The notes below the pieces were generated by a model. That model was not told the DNA's origin. It ran no database searches and saw nothing but the letters and a program-made list of their open reading frames with translations. 64,000 nt of DNA, taken from NCBI RefSeq assembly GCF_009296315.1, contig NZ_WHLY01000002.1, positions 744,001 to 808,000 of the forward strand, given 5' to 3'. Within the stretch, counting starts at the first letter, position 1. Every line of letters starts with the position of its first letter. The translations under genes and the position numbers were made by a program. Shown here piece after piece: positions 54,811 to 63,117 of this stretch. Source of the stretch: Salmonirosea aquatica (GTDB lineage Bacteria; Bacteroidota; Bacteroidia; Cytophagales; Spirosomataceae).

Positions 54811-55557
54811 ATGATGCAGCACGCTTCTTTTCAAAAATCACTTTCATTCGTTCTTATTCTTTTCTGTTCCGGTTTTCTGCTTTCCGCCTGTTCGGATTCA
54901 TCAGAAGCTTTTCTGAACAAAGGAAAAGCCCTGCTGCGCGAGGGAAAACTACGCGAAGGCATCGGGTACATTAATCAGGCGATTGAGAAAGATTTGCGGA
55001 ATGCCGATGCCTTCAACTCCCGGGGGGTAGCCTATTTTGAACTCAAGGAATATCCCAACGCCTTGCTCGACTATGGGCAAGCGATTCGGATTGACCCTCA
55101 GTTTTATGCCCCCTACCTGAATCGGGCCTTGCTCTACACGGCACAAAATCGCCTCGACTCGGCACTCAGCGACTACAACCGCGCCGCTCACCTAGCTCCT
55201 GATACCGCGGATATCTACCTCAACCGGGGACAAGTGTACGCTTTGCTGGACCAAACACCAAAGGCCATTCAGGATTTTGAGAAAGCTACCCTCCTTGACG
55301 AGGAAAACGTACTGGCTTGGTACAACCTGGGTAATCTGTACTACCGCGAAAAAGAATATGCAAAGGCTACCCTGGCTTTCCGACAGTCAACCCGCTATGA
55401 TCCTACCTTCGGAAAAGCTCACTATGCCCTTGGTCTGAGTCAATGGGAGAGCGGTGAACATGAGTTGGGCTGCACGAGCTTCAGGCAGGCCGAACGATTG
55501 GGTTTTAGCGAAGCTACAGCAGCCCGTAGCCAATACTGCGGAGAAACCAGCCCATAA
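54811..55557 (+). CDS. TPR-repeat lipoprotein
   Basis: A 248-residue protein with a lipoprotein signal peptide (FVLILFCSGFLLSAC, Cys27), then five to six TPR repeats of about 34 residues (for example ADAFNSRGVAYFELKEYPNA, ADIYLNRGQVYALLDQTPKA, LAWYNLGNLYYREKEYAKAT) and a capping helix ending in a free Cys region. Such proteins hold envelope complexes together; no partner is evident here. It diverges from the SRP RNA gene, and the space between the two holds no other gene. Confidence 0.85.
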   Translation: MMQHASFQKSLSFVLILFCSGFLLSACSDSSEAFLNKGKALLREGKLREGIGYINQAIEKDLRNADAFNSRGVAYFELKEYPNALLDYGQAIRIDPQFYAPYLNRALLYTAQNRLDSALSDYNRAAHLAPDTADIYLNRGQVYALLDQTPKAIQDFEKATLLDEENVLAWYNLGNLYYREKEYAKATLAFRQSTRYDPTFGKAHYALGLSQWESGEHELGCTSFRQAERLGFSEATAARSQYCGETSP

Positions 55558-55658
55558 TCTTTTTCAGACAGCAGGTCCTCTGCTTTGAAAAAAGTACCCG
55601 TTTGATAAGTTTTCCAATATTTTAGACGGCTCCCCTAGTCATTGTAATTCTTAAATTT

Positions 55659-55666
55659 TATATTTG
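55659..55666 (+). promoter_or_regulatory. -7 box of the T9SS cargo gene
   Basis: TATATTTG is an exact TAnnTTTG match, 66 bases before the ATG. A TTG 14 bases upstream is closer than usual for a -33 element. Confidence 0.5.
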
Positions 55667-55732
55667 GACAAATTACTCGATTAGGAGTGATTCTGTGTTC
55701 GTAAAATTCACCTACTGAACAGACGTTTCGTG

Positions 55733-56296
55733 ATGAAAAAATCTACTTTAGTATTGGTCGGTGCCTTAACTCTGCTGACTACCCTTTCGCAGGCTCAGGA
55801 CTCATGTCCTACTTCCATAACGCTTACCGCGCCAGTCTCAGGGGCAAAAATAGTAGAACAGGCCAGTGAGCACCTCACTGCTTCTAACCTGGTTCAATCC
55901 GCCGAAACTGCCTACCGTGCGGGACAGTCGGTAACACTTACTCCCGGCTTCGAAGTAAAGCCAGGCGCGGTGTTTGAAGCTTCTATCGCTGCCTGCCAGG
56001 CTGTGGACATTAACCTTACTGCTTGGGAAGAAAATGTGTTTACTCTGGGAGCCTACCCAAATCCCTTTGCACAAAATACGTTAATCGAATATACGATTCC
56101 CGAAACCTCTACGGTCAGTATTAACATCCTGGATGTACGGGGTGTGGTAATATCGAGATTGCTCAAAGACCAAAAGCAAGACGGTGGGACGCACCGGGTT
56201 ACTTTCGAATCTGAAACGCTGCCAAGCGGCGTGTATATTTGTACGCTCGATACGCCCAACGGGCGCCGTACCCACAAAATCGTGAAGCAGAAGTAG
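55733..56296 (+). CDS. T9SS cargo protein with coathanger-like domain
   Basis: A 187-residue secreted protein. A signal peptide (LVLVGALTLLTTLSQA) leads to a beta domain that resembles the 3-coathanger stack (HLTASNLVQSAETAYRAGQ, TLTPGFEVKPGAVFEASI). The C-terminal 80 residues are a type A sorting domain for type IX secretion: GAYPNPFAQN (residues 106-115), then STVSINILDVRG, LPSGVYICTLDT and a basic end. It should be exported and cleaved at the sorting domain. No enzyme domain is present. The ATG at 55733 is preferred to a GTG one codon earlier. Confidence 0.87.
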   Translation: MKKSTLVLVGALTLLTTLSQAQDSCPTSITLTAPVSGAKIVEQASEHLTASNLVQSAETAYRAGQSVTLTPGFEVKPGAVFEASIAACQAVDINLTAWEENVFTLGAYPNPFAQNTLIEYTIPETSTVSINILDVRGVVISRLLKDQKQDGGTHRVTFESETLPSGVYICTLDTPNGRRTHKIVKQK

Positions 56297-56446
56297 CATA
56301 CTGTACACATACATCAAAGCGGAGACAGGCCACCTGTTTCCGCTTTTTGTATTTTTCACCTGCCAATAAGTAATTTGGCTCATTTTTTGGCTTCTATAAA
56401 AAAGGGCCAACTCCCAATTGTCTATCTCGTTTCGCCGCTGGTACGT

Positions 56447-56803
56447 ATGAAAATCGTAGCTATTATTTTCGGGTTAGTTTTTTTACTTTTTTCTTATTTT
56501 CAATTCAACGATCCCGATCCACAGATTTGGATTCCCGTATACTCGGCGGCGGCGTTGGGGTGCTATATGGCCTATCGTGAGCTTTGGCCCGCCTGGGTAT
56601 TTTATATTATGGCAGCCGTCTACGCAGTGGGCGCAGTCTTACAATGGCCTCCTGCCTTCGAAGGAATCTTTTTTGGTGATCTCGCTATGAAAAGCCTCAA
56701 TATCGAACTGGCTCGAGAGTCACTGGGGTTAGGAATCTGCGCCCTGGTCATGGCGTTTCTTGGCTGGAGTACTGGTCGGGCCACAACCACTCCACTTCCT
56801 TGA
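56447..56803 (+). CDS. TMEM220-type small membrane protein
   Basis: A 118-residue membrane protein with about four helices. The N-terminal helix ends in FLLFSYFQFNDPDPQIWIPVY, which is the hallmark of the TMEM220 family; further helices are AALGCYMAYRELWPAWVFYIM and GICALVMAFLGW. The function of the family is unknown. The ATG at 56447 places the helix correctly. Its last 56 bases overlap the end of birA on the other strand. Confidence 0.75.
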   Translation: MKIVAIIFGLVFLLFSYFQFNDPDPQIWIPVYSAAALGCYMAYRELWPAWVFYIMAAVYAVGAVLQWPPAFEGIFFGDLAMKSLNIELARESLGLGICALVMAFLGWSTGRATTTPLP

Positions 56804-57569
56804 TATCATATTCGAGCTGTACCCCATCGGCATGCCTAATGCATAGTTTGCCCAAAGCAGTCACACCAGTGACCGTTCCTTCAAATATCCGCCCATCCTT
56901 CCCGCGAAACAGCCTTTTCTCCCCATAGCCCAGCAGCGCTGATTGATAGTCATTTCTGATGGCCTCATACCTACCCCCACGTAGCCGAAGGTAGGTATGT
57001 TCTAGAGCCTGCAGGAGGTGGGGCAGTTGTGCGGCCAGTTCGAAGCACTGCCCTGTTTCCAGGCGCAGTGAGGTCGCCCGTTGCGGGGTACCTTTGGTAA
57101 CGGAACCTATACTTGACTCAAAATGTGTCTGGTTGATATTCAGGCCAATCCCTACCACAGCGTGAGCCATGCGCGCCCCTTGCCATGTACTTTCAATCAG
57201 AATCCCACCTAGTTTAAAATCATTGATATACAAATCATTAGGCCATTTGATTTGTATATCTTCCGTAATACTTGATACAAAATCCCTCACACCTAGCGAT
57301 ATTGCCTGACTTAACAGAAATTGCTCTCCAGGCGCGAGAAAAGTAGGGCGCAGAATGAGCGAAAATGTAAAATTTTGTCCTTGTGAAGTAACCCAGCTTG
57401 CGCCGCGCTGACCCCGGCCCGCGGTTTGTGAGTCAGTAATGACAAGGGTACCTTCTGAAAGGTTTTCCTTGCGCACTAATTCAGCCGCTATGTCGTTGGT
57501 AGAATGACAAGTTGGCAGATAAATAATCTTTTTCCCGATAAAGAGAGTTTTAACACAAGGATCGTACAC
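56748..57569 (-). CDS. birA: Biotin--[acetyl-CoA-carboxylase] ligase
   Basis: A 273-residue class I biotin protein ligase without the DNA-binding domain of E. coli BirA. LPTCHSTNDIAAEL starts the catalytic domain; the biotin-AMP loop is GRGQRG (51-56); IKWPNDLYI has the catalytic Lys108; KLGGILIES and VGIGLNINQ follow. The C-terminal beta domain (KRLFRGKDGRIFEGTVTGVT) is present. It attaches biotin to acetyl-CoA carboxylase. It overlaps the convergent TMEM220-type gene by 56 bases at the 3' ends. Confidence 0.92.
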   Translation of the reverse strand: MYDPCVKTLFIGKKIIYLPTCHSTNDIAAELVRKENLSEGTLVITDSQTAGRGQRGASWVTSQGQNFTFSLILRPTFLAPGEQFLLSQAISLGVRDFVSSITEDIQIKWPNDLYINDFKLGGILIESTWQGARMAHAVVGIGLNINQTHFESSIGSVTKGTPQRATSLRLETGQCFELAAQLPHLLQALEHTYLRLRGGRYEAIRNDYQSALLGYGEKRLFRGKDGRIFEGTVTGVTALGKLCIRHADGVQLEYDIKEVEWLWPDQYSSQETP

Positions 57570-57649
57570 TTTTTTTAAAATATTTTATACTTTTATTAGA
57601 GGCGAAATGCGGCTATTCCATTTCGGCCAGTCACGGGTAATCACATCGC

Positions 57650-58033
57650 ATGAAACAACGCAAAAATAAAGAAGTATCTTCACAAGACCTCTGCCAGTTA
57701 GTGGCGAAAGGTATGATGGAAAAGAAAGGGCAGGAAGTTGCCATCCTCGATCTCCGCAAAGTTAAAAATGCCATTGCCGATTTTTTTGTTATATGCTCGG
57801 GTACCTCTGATACCCAAATCGATGCCATTGCCGATTCGGTGGAACACGAAGTGTATAAAGCCGTTGAGGAAAATCCCTGGCATAAAGAGGGAAAAACAAA
57901 CCGTGAGTGGATTTTGATCGATTATGTTGATGTCGTAGCCCACGTATTCAAGAAAGATCGTCGGAAATATTATGATCTTGAGGAATTGTGGGGAGATGCC
58001 GATCTTACCCTCATCGAGGAGTCGGCAGCCTGA
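57650..58033 (+). CDS. rsfS: Ribosomal silencing factor RsfS
   Basis: A 127-residue RsfS/Iojap protein that binds ribosomal protein L14 and blocks subunit joining when nutrients are short. Family blocks are KNAIADFFVICSGTSDTQIDAIADSVE, WILIDYVDVVAHVF and the end YYDLEELWGDADL. It lies 70 bases upstream of ftsH on the same strand, an arrangement seen in many Bacteroidota, and the two are probably one transcript. Confidence 0.94.
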   Translation: MKQRKNKEVSSQDLCQLVAKGMMEKKGQEVAILDLRKVKNAIADFFVICSGTSDTQIDAIADSVEHEVYKAVEENPWHKEGKTNREWILIDYVDVVAHVFKKDRRKYYDLEELWGDADLTLIEESAA

Positions 58034-58103
58034 GCCGGTTCGTTTGAACATTAAACAGGCAGAATTCGTTTTACTTTCAAATTTCTACTAATGACCCTTT
58101 ATA

Positions 58104-60170
58104 ATGTCTGATAACGATAACAAAAGAAATCCCTTGAATCCTAAAAGTCCGCAACGGGGCTATCAGGGTTGGATCATTGCCGCCCTCATTGCTACGATTC
58201 TGGGAATAACATACCTGAACAGATCGTCCTCACTCCGTGAAATTACCCAAAAGCGGTTTGAGAAAATGGTGGCCGATAAGGAAGTGGCCCGCGTGACTAT
58301 CGTCAACGACAAGTCTGTGGAGGTTACCCTCAAACCAGAAGCCCTTAGAAAGGATAAATACCAGGTTATTTCCAAGGAGAACAATTACTTCGGAGGCGAG
58401 GCCAGTCCGCACTACCAGTTCCAGGTCACTTCGGCGGAAACTTTCAAGAAAGATCTCGAGAAAATGCAGGAGGCCGTCCCTGACGGTGATAAAGTCGAAT
58501 ACAAAATTGATACCCGAAACGATTGGACCGGGTTTATAGGTACCTGGGGCTTTTTCATTGTCATGATTCTGGTGATGTATTTCCTGCTGGGCCGTATGTC
58601 GGGAGGCGTAGGACCAGGAGGTCAGATTTTTAACATCGGTCGGTCCCGGGCTACATTGTTCGATGCCGAAAACAAAGTCAAGATCACCTTCAACGATGTA
58701 GCAGGCCTTGATGAAGCCAAAGAAGAAATCAAGGAGATCGTAGACTATCTGAAAAGTCCTGACAAATTCAAGAAATTAGGGGCCAAAATTCCGAAAGGCG
58801 CTTTGTTAGTGGGACCTCCCGGTACCGGTAAAACCCTCCTGGCCAAAGCCGTAGCGGGTGAAGCGGAAGTACCTTTCTTTTCGCTTTCAGGTTCCGACTT
58901 TGTCGAAATGTTTGTGGGGGTAGGTGCCGCTCGGGTACGTGACCTGTTTAAGCAAGCCAAAGAGAAGGCTCCCTGTATCATATTTATCGATGAAATCGAC
59001 GCCGTTGGTCGCTCACGTGGCCGGGGTGGTATGCCGGGTTCAAACGACGAACGGGAAAATACGCTGAATTCACTTTTGGTAGAAATGGACGGCTTTGCCA
59101 CGGATTCAGGTATTATCATTGTGGCCGCCACCAACCGTCCTGATGTACTTGATTCAGCTTTGCTACGTCCCGGTCGTTTTGACCGTCAGATATCTGTAGA
59201 CAAACCTGACGTTATTGGCCGGGAAGCGATCTTCAAGGTACACCTTAAGCCGATCAAAATCTCGGAAGATGTGGATATTCAGAAATTGGCTGCTCAGACG
59301 CCCGGTTTTGCTGGAGCCGAAATTGCCAACGTATGTAACGAAGCGGCCCTCATCGCCGCCCGGCGCGATCGGGATAGTGTGACCATGCAGGACTTTCAGG
59401 ATGCCATGGATCGCGTGATTGGTGGTTTGGAAAAGAAAAACAAATTGATTTCTCCCGAAGAGAAGCAGATTGTGGCCTATCATGAAGCTGGTCACGCTGT
59501 GGCAGGTTGGTTCCTGGAACACGCCGATCCTTTGGTGAAAGTGACGATTGTTCCTCGTGGCGTAGCTGCTTTGGGATACGCCCAATACCTACCCCGAGAG
59601 CAGTACTTGTACCGCACTGAGCAACTATTCGATGAGATGTGCATGACACTGGGTGGTCGTGCGGCGGAGGATGTGGTCTTTGGAAAAATATCCACGGGTG
59701 CCCTCAGTGATCTGGAGCGCGTTACCAAAGTGGCCTACAGCATGGTTACTATGTATGGTATGAATGATAAGATTGGAAATATATCGTTTTACGATTCCAA
59801 ACAGTCGGACTATTCATTTACCAAGCCCTACTCGGATGCTACTGCTGAGAAAATCGACCATGAAGTACGCCTGCTGGTTGACAAAGCCTACCAGCATGTG
59901 ATGTCCATGCTGCGTGACAAACGCGAAGCGTTGGAAGTGATCGCCCAGGAACTTCTGGAAAAGGAAATCCTGTTCCAAAGTGACCTTGAACGATTGATAG
60001 GTAAGCGGCCTTATGAGAAAGAAACCAACTACCAGGCTTATGTTAACCGTCGCTCGCGTGAGGAAGCCGCCATCCATGATGAGGCAGTAAAGCAAGCGCA
60101 CGAAACCAACGAACAGGCTGGTGATGTGGTGGTGGAAACCGAAGTAGAAGGCGGTGAGCCAAAAGTGTAA
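58104..60170 (+). CDS. ftsH: ATP-dependent zinc metalloprotease FtsH
   Basis: A 688-residue membrane protease. Two N-terminal helices (about 20-38 and 150-168) enclose a periplasmic domain; the AAA module has Walker A GPPGTGKT (237-244), Walker [13 protein letters not shown] and the SRH region; the protease domain has HEAGH (460-464) for zinc. It degrades misplaced membrane proteins and short-lived regulators as a hexamer. Length and order are standard. A 23-bp perfect inverted repeat follows. Confidence 0.97.
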   Translation: MSDNDNKRNPLNPKSPQRGYQGWIIAALIATILGITYLNRSSSLREITQKRFEKMVADKEVARVTIVNDKSVEVTLKPEALRKDKYQVISKENNYFGGEASPHYQFQVTSAETFKKDLEKMQEAVPDGDKVEYKIDTRNDWTGFIGTWGFFIVMILVMYFLLGRMSGGVGPGGQIFNIGRSRATLFDAENKVKITFNDVAGLDEAKEEIKEIVDYLKSPDKFKKLGAKIPKGALLVGPPGTGKTLLAKAVAGEAEVPFFSLSGSDFVEMFVGVGAARVRDLFKQAKEKAPCIIFIDEIDAVGRSRGRGGMPGSNDERENTLNSLLVEMDGFATDSGIIIVAATNRPDVLDSALLRPGRFDRQISVDKPDVIGREAIFKVHLKPIKISEDVDIQKLAAQTPGFAGAEIANVCNEAALIAARRDRDSVTMQDFQDAMDRVIGGLEKKNKLISPEEKQIVAYHEAGHAVAGWFLEHADPLVKVTIVPRGVAALGYAQYLPREQYLYRTEQLFDEMCMTLGGRAAEDVVFGKISTGALSDLERVTKVAYSMVTMYGMNDKIGNISFYDSKQSDYSFTKPYSDATAEKIDHEVRLLVDKAYQHVMSMLRDKREALEVIAQELLEKEILFQSDLERLIGKRPYEKETNYQAYVNRRSREEAAIHDEAVKQAHETNEQAGDVVVETEVEGGEPKV

Positions 60171-60181
60171 ATCACACTTTT

Positions 60182-60230
60182 CATATAAATAAAGAGGCCA
60201 GTTTAAGAAACTGGCCTCTTTATTTATATG
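60182..60230. terminator. Bidirectional terminator, perfect 23-bp stem
   Basis: Bases 60182-60204 and 60208-60230 are exact inverted repeats around AAG, with T-rich arms on both sides. It lies between ftsH (+) and the last gene of the minus-strand lasso-type operon. Confidence 0.92.
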
Positions 60231-60232
60231 AG

Positions 60233-61339
60233 CTATTCATTTTTCAAATACCACAATGCCTTATGGTATAGAAGGCTAAATTCGGAAGCATAACTTAGAT
60301 GCAGTTTGCCAACCTTTAAGCGATCCAACAAAGTATCGCGCATGGTCAGAGCGTGGCGAAAATATGCCCATGTCGAGTTCTTAGGATTCTTAGGCATATT
60401 TTCCCACTCCTTCAGAACACTGCTTGATAAGGTTTTGGGCGTGACGTCAGGCCATTCTTTTTTCCATTCCAAACCCAGGCCTCTCAAGACTCCCAGACTA
60501 TGTTCCACCAATTTTTGGATTCCCTTCTTCTGAGCCATCTCATTGATTACTTCCCAATCGGTTTCATGCCCGTATCTTGAAAGATAGGTTGCAAAATCAG
60601 CAATATATTTCAACTTCAACCAGCGTTCTTTGCCTCCGTGGTGCATTAGCAAAAGCAAGAATTGATATTCATTTGAAAAACTACGAAGGGATTCGTTCTG
60701 AATTCGATGAAACAATTCGAATGTAGACCATTCTGAGGAAGGAAAATGAAAACCCAATCTGGGATAGGATACTTTCCAATGCATTTCCAATGTAAATTCC
60801 AGGGAACTACCCGTAACTTTTCTTAACATGGGCACATGATAATCTGTGCGCAGAAATGCGTCTCGCAAAGTAGGCGAACCATTCAATAAATATATCCGAT
60901 AAGGGTCGGCAGAAAAACCCGCCTTTGTAACGAGGTCCAACGCAGATTGGTATTTATCCACACCCACCAACATATCAATATCACCGAACTCCCGTTTCCC
61001 GACTTGTCCATATAACCATTCGGCCCAGACGCATCCCTTATAGGCATATACCGGAATCTGGTTTTCCTCCAGTATTTTGGCCACTCGAATTGTCTCCTGC
61101 GTGTTGATGAGATTGGACACTGTAATGTCCAAACATTCTTGTCTAAGCTCAGAAACCCAACTTTCATTTTTCCCTTGTACCAACGAGAACAGTTGAGGCC
61201 GGACATTATGCCAACGTGCAAGAGCCAACAACCGATCGCTTCTAACTGACCTCATTTCCTGCTCGTCCAAAGGCAGGTCTATGCTGGTTGAGATCAGTAG
61301 AGATAGTTCTGGCGAAAAACCTACGCTGCGTTTTTCCAT
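60233..61339 (-). CDS. Nucleotidyltransferase family protein (lasso-type cluster)
   Basis: A 368-residue protein of the PF14907-type nucleotidyltransferases. IPVYAYKGCVWAEWLYG carries the conserved KG, and REFGDIDMLVGVDKY has the metal-binding Asp120 and Asp122. The rest is helical and includes NEYQFLLLLMHHGGKERW, typical of the group. Members often sit in peptide or polysaccharide clusters with PqqD and HprK-like kinases. Its start overlaps the stop of the kinase gene by one base (TAATG), so it is the last gene of this operon. What nucleotide or sugar it transfers is unknown. Confidence 0.86.
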   Translation of the reverse strand: MEKRSVGFSPELSLLISTSIDLPLDEQEMRSVRSDRLLALARWHNVRPQLFSLVQGKNESWVSELRQECLDITVSNLINTQETIRVAKILEENQIPVYAYKGCVWAEWLYGQVGKREFGDIDMLVGVDKYQSALDLVTKAGFSADPYRIYLLNGSPTLRDAFLRTDYHVPMLRKVTGSSLEFTLEMHWKVSYPRLGFHFPSSEWSTFELFHRIQNESLRSFSNEYQFLLLLMHHGGKERWLKLKYIADFATYLSRYGHETDWEVINEMAQKKGIQKLVEHSLGVLRGLGLEWKKEWPDVTPKTLSSSVLKEWENMPKNPKNSTWAYFRHALTMRDTLLDRLKVGKLHLSYASEFSLLYHKALWYLKNE

Positions 61340-62250
61340 TATACTTTCGTCGCATTAGACAGCACCCACTCCTCCAGCGAGGCAAAGTCCTTGGGGCGGC
61401 GCAACCGCCATATAGAGGCCGCCGAAGCACACCAAATGCTTTGCATGAAATGCCGCTGCAGGGCTTTCCCAGTAAGGAGGTGGGTAGCCAAAGGAAAATG
61501 CCTGACCAACTCGACTGGAGCTTCGGTAGGTTGTACGGCCTGTAGGGCAGAACGATTACGTGCCTTATGAAGAAAATAGATTTGCGCCACCGGAACGGGT
61601 TTACTTGGAAAATCCATATCAGGTACCATGGCAAACTTATTGATGCCTTCGCTAACGGGGACCAATCGAGCCGAATCTAGCCCCAGTCCTTGTACTGTAT
61701 TTCCCCATATTTTCAATTGAGGATAAGCCGGTAGTACAAAAGGCTGATTCTTTTTGTCAAATGCAATGGCCGTGAGGTCATCGCTGAGTAGTTGAGCTCC
61801 TTGTTTGACAAAGGCCGATGCAGTAGTAGACTTACCCGCCCCCGGCTCGCCCATGAAGCAAAAAGCTTCCTGGCCTACTTGTACCGAGCTGGCATGTAGC
61901 AGTAGCAATCCTCGCTGGAAAAGGACACATCCCAGCGCCTCACTAACTGTAAAAAGACTGAGAAGAGCGAAATCCTCTGTATAAGAATCGACATAAAGGG
62001 TATGGCCACCAACCGCCCGGAAGCTCGCTATGCCTTCCCATTGCAAGCAGATCGACCCATCCGAACCCGTCCCACTTCGCGCCATGACGCCTCGCCTATG
62101 AATAGCGGTTTGTTCCATGGACGGAAACGTGATCGCTGACCGGACAATATGAATGTCCGGGATAGAATTACCGTTTTCCGGTAAGGAAATCAATTCGGGG
62201 AGTAGGATATCGGAAGCAATGGTCAGCTCGAAAGCACGGTACAAGGGCAT
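61339..62250 (-). CDS. HprK-like kinase of a lasso-type cluster
   Basis: A 303-residue kinase of the HPr-kinase-like type. P-loop GEPGAGKST lies at residues 134-142 (preceded by LLLHASSVQVGQEAFCFM), a double-Asp LLSDDLTAI at 154-162 is the metal site, and LPAYPQLKIWG follows. There is no HPr in the pathway; relatives in lasso-peptide clusters (paeninodin type) phosphorylate the peptide C-terminus. It lies 18 bases after the B2 gene. The substrate here is unknown because no precursor is seen. Confidence 0.85.
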   Translation of the reverse strand: MPLYRAFELTIASDILLPELISLPENGNSIPDIHIVRSAITFPSMEQTAIHRRGVMARSGTGSDGSICLQWEGIASFRAVGGHTLYVDSYTEDFALLSLFTVSEALGCVLFQRGLLLLHASSVQVGQEAFCFMGEPGAGKSTTASAFVKQGAQLLSDDLTAIAFDKKNQPFVLPAYPQLKIWGNTVQGLGLDSARLVPVSEGINKFAMVPDMDFPSKPVPVAQIYFLHKARNRSALQAVQPTEAPVELVRHFPLATHLLTGKALQRHFMQSIWCASAASIWRLRRPKDFASLEEWVLSNATKV

Positions 62251-62268
62251 AATTCCTTTTCTTGGTAA

Positions 62269-62694
62269 TTACTGCCATACCCAAATGGGCCGGTAGTTTG
62301 TTTCTTCAGGCCAAGCGCCAATGACAATATGCCCATCCTTCTCGACCCAGGCATGGGCCTCGAATCCTTGGGGGGCCGCTGTCTGCACGCCAATGTGTAA
62401 TGGCATATCCGGATCACACCGAAGGATATATTTTAAAGCCAGGGCCTGGGGTAGGCAGGTCAATGCAAAGGGTAATCTAAACGCTGCCGTCTGCACGGCC
62501 CACGCCGCATCGGCTATGTATTGTTTTGGATAAACACCCGCTTGCCGTACCCGTAGGGTATATGCGTAGGCTTTTTTGAACTGGTTAAAAGAAAGGAACC
62601 GCAGGCTCGCTTTAATAACGAGTAGAACTACCATGGCTTTCCCCAGTAAGAGCCACTGCCTGCTGCTGAGTTTTCGTATCTTGTTCCAGTCCAT
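62269..62694 (-). CDS. Lasso peptide B2-type leader protease
   Basis: A 141-residue protein of the lasso-peptide biosynthesis B2 family, a transglutaminase-like cysteine protease that removes leader peptides. The catalytic residues are present: Cys80 in LTCLPQALALKYIL, His114 in FEAHAWVE and Asp120 in KDGHIVIG. An N-terminal basic helix (MDWNKIRKLSSRQWLLLGKAM) is normal for the family. It lies 28 bases downstream of the B1/PqqD gene, as in other lasso clusters. Confidence 0.92.
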   Translation of the reverse strand: MDWNKIRKLSSRQWLLLGKAMVVLLVIKASLRFLSFNQFKKAYAYTLRVRQAGVYPKQYIADAAWAVQTAAFRLPFALTCLPQALALKYILRCDPDMPLHIGVQTAAPQGFEAHAWVEKDGHIVIGAWPEETNYRPIWVWQ

Positions 62695-62722
62695 GTTCTA
62701 CCAGCTCACTCATTCGGCTGCG

Positions 62723-63007
62723 TTAGGCTTCATCGACTACTAATTTTTCACGTAGCAGTTCATCAAGCAACGCCGCTATATCCTCCTCGCAGTTTACGCG
62801 GTCAACTTCGTATTCATTCATTACCAGCTCGCAAAGTTCGTCAAAGGATTTCGGGCCGCTTTCAAGGGCGCTCCATACTAAAGCACCTACTTCACTCAAA
62901 CCGTAGTACATACCTTTGTCGTGGTTCAGGATAACTACCTCATCGGCCATATTTGATGACACCTGCGCGGTAGATAAGCTGAATTTTTTATTGCTCAATT
63001 CATTCAT
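62723..63007 (-). CDS. PqqD-like protein (lasso B1 / leader-binding)
   Basis: A 94-residue RiPP recognition element. VVILNHDKGMYYGLSEVGALVWSAL and VNCEEDIAALLDELLREKLV are the two marks of PqqD/B1 proteins, which bind the leader peptide and bring it to the B2 protease. It is the first gene of a four-gene minus-strand operon (B1, B2, kinase, nucleotidyltransferase) behind an exact -7 box. No precursor peptide lies in the 110 bases upstream. Confidence 0.9.
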   Translation of the reverse strand: MNELSNKKFSLSTAQVSSNMADEVVILNHDKGMYYGLSEVGALVWSALESGPKSFDELCELVMNEYEVDRVNCEEDIAALLDELLREKLVVDEA

Positions 63008-63056
63008 GCAATGGAAATTGTTATGCTTGTGGGGTAGGTGGTGTTGAAATTATTCA

Positions 63057-63090
63057 CAAAAATAATAAATATACCTCCCGTTGGAGTCAA
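63057..63090 (-). promoter_or_regulatory. Promoter of the lasso-type operon
   Basis: On the minus strand TTG (63090-63088) and TATTTTTG (63064-63057, an exact TAnnTTTG) are 23 bases apart, about 50 bases upstream of the PqqD-like start. The spacing is at the upper limit reported for Bacteroidota promoters. Confidence 0.55.
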
Positions 63091-63117
63091 GCTTTCACTT
63101 ATTTACCGAAAATCACC

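Noticed and set aside
54538-54834. 98-codon minus-strand frame between fsa and the TPR gene
   Set aside because: It runs straight through the SRP RNA hairpin and its promoter and has no protein motif.
60182-60230. 23-bp perfect palindrome as a mobile-element end or attachment site
   Set aside because: T-rich arms on both sides and its place between convergent genes fit a bidirectional terminator.
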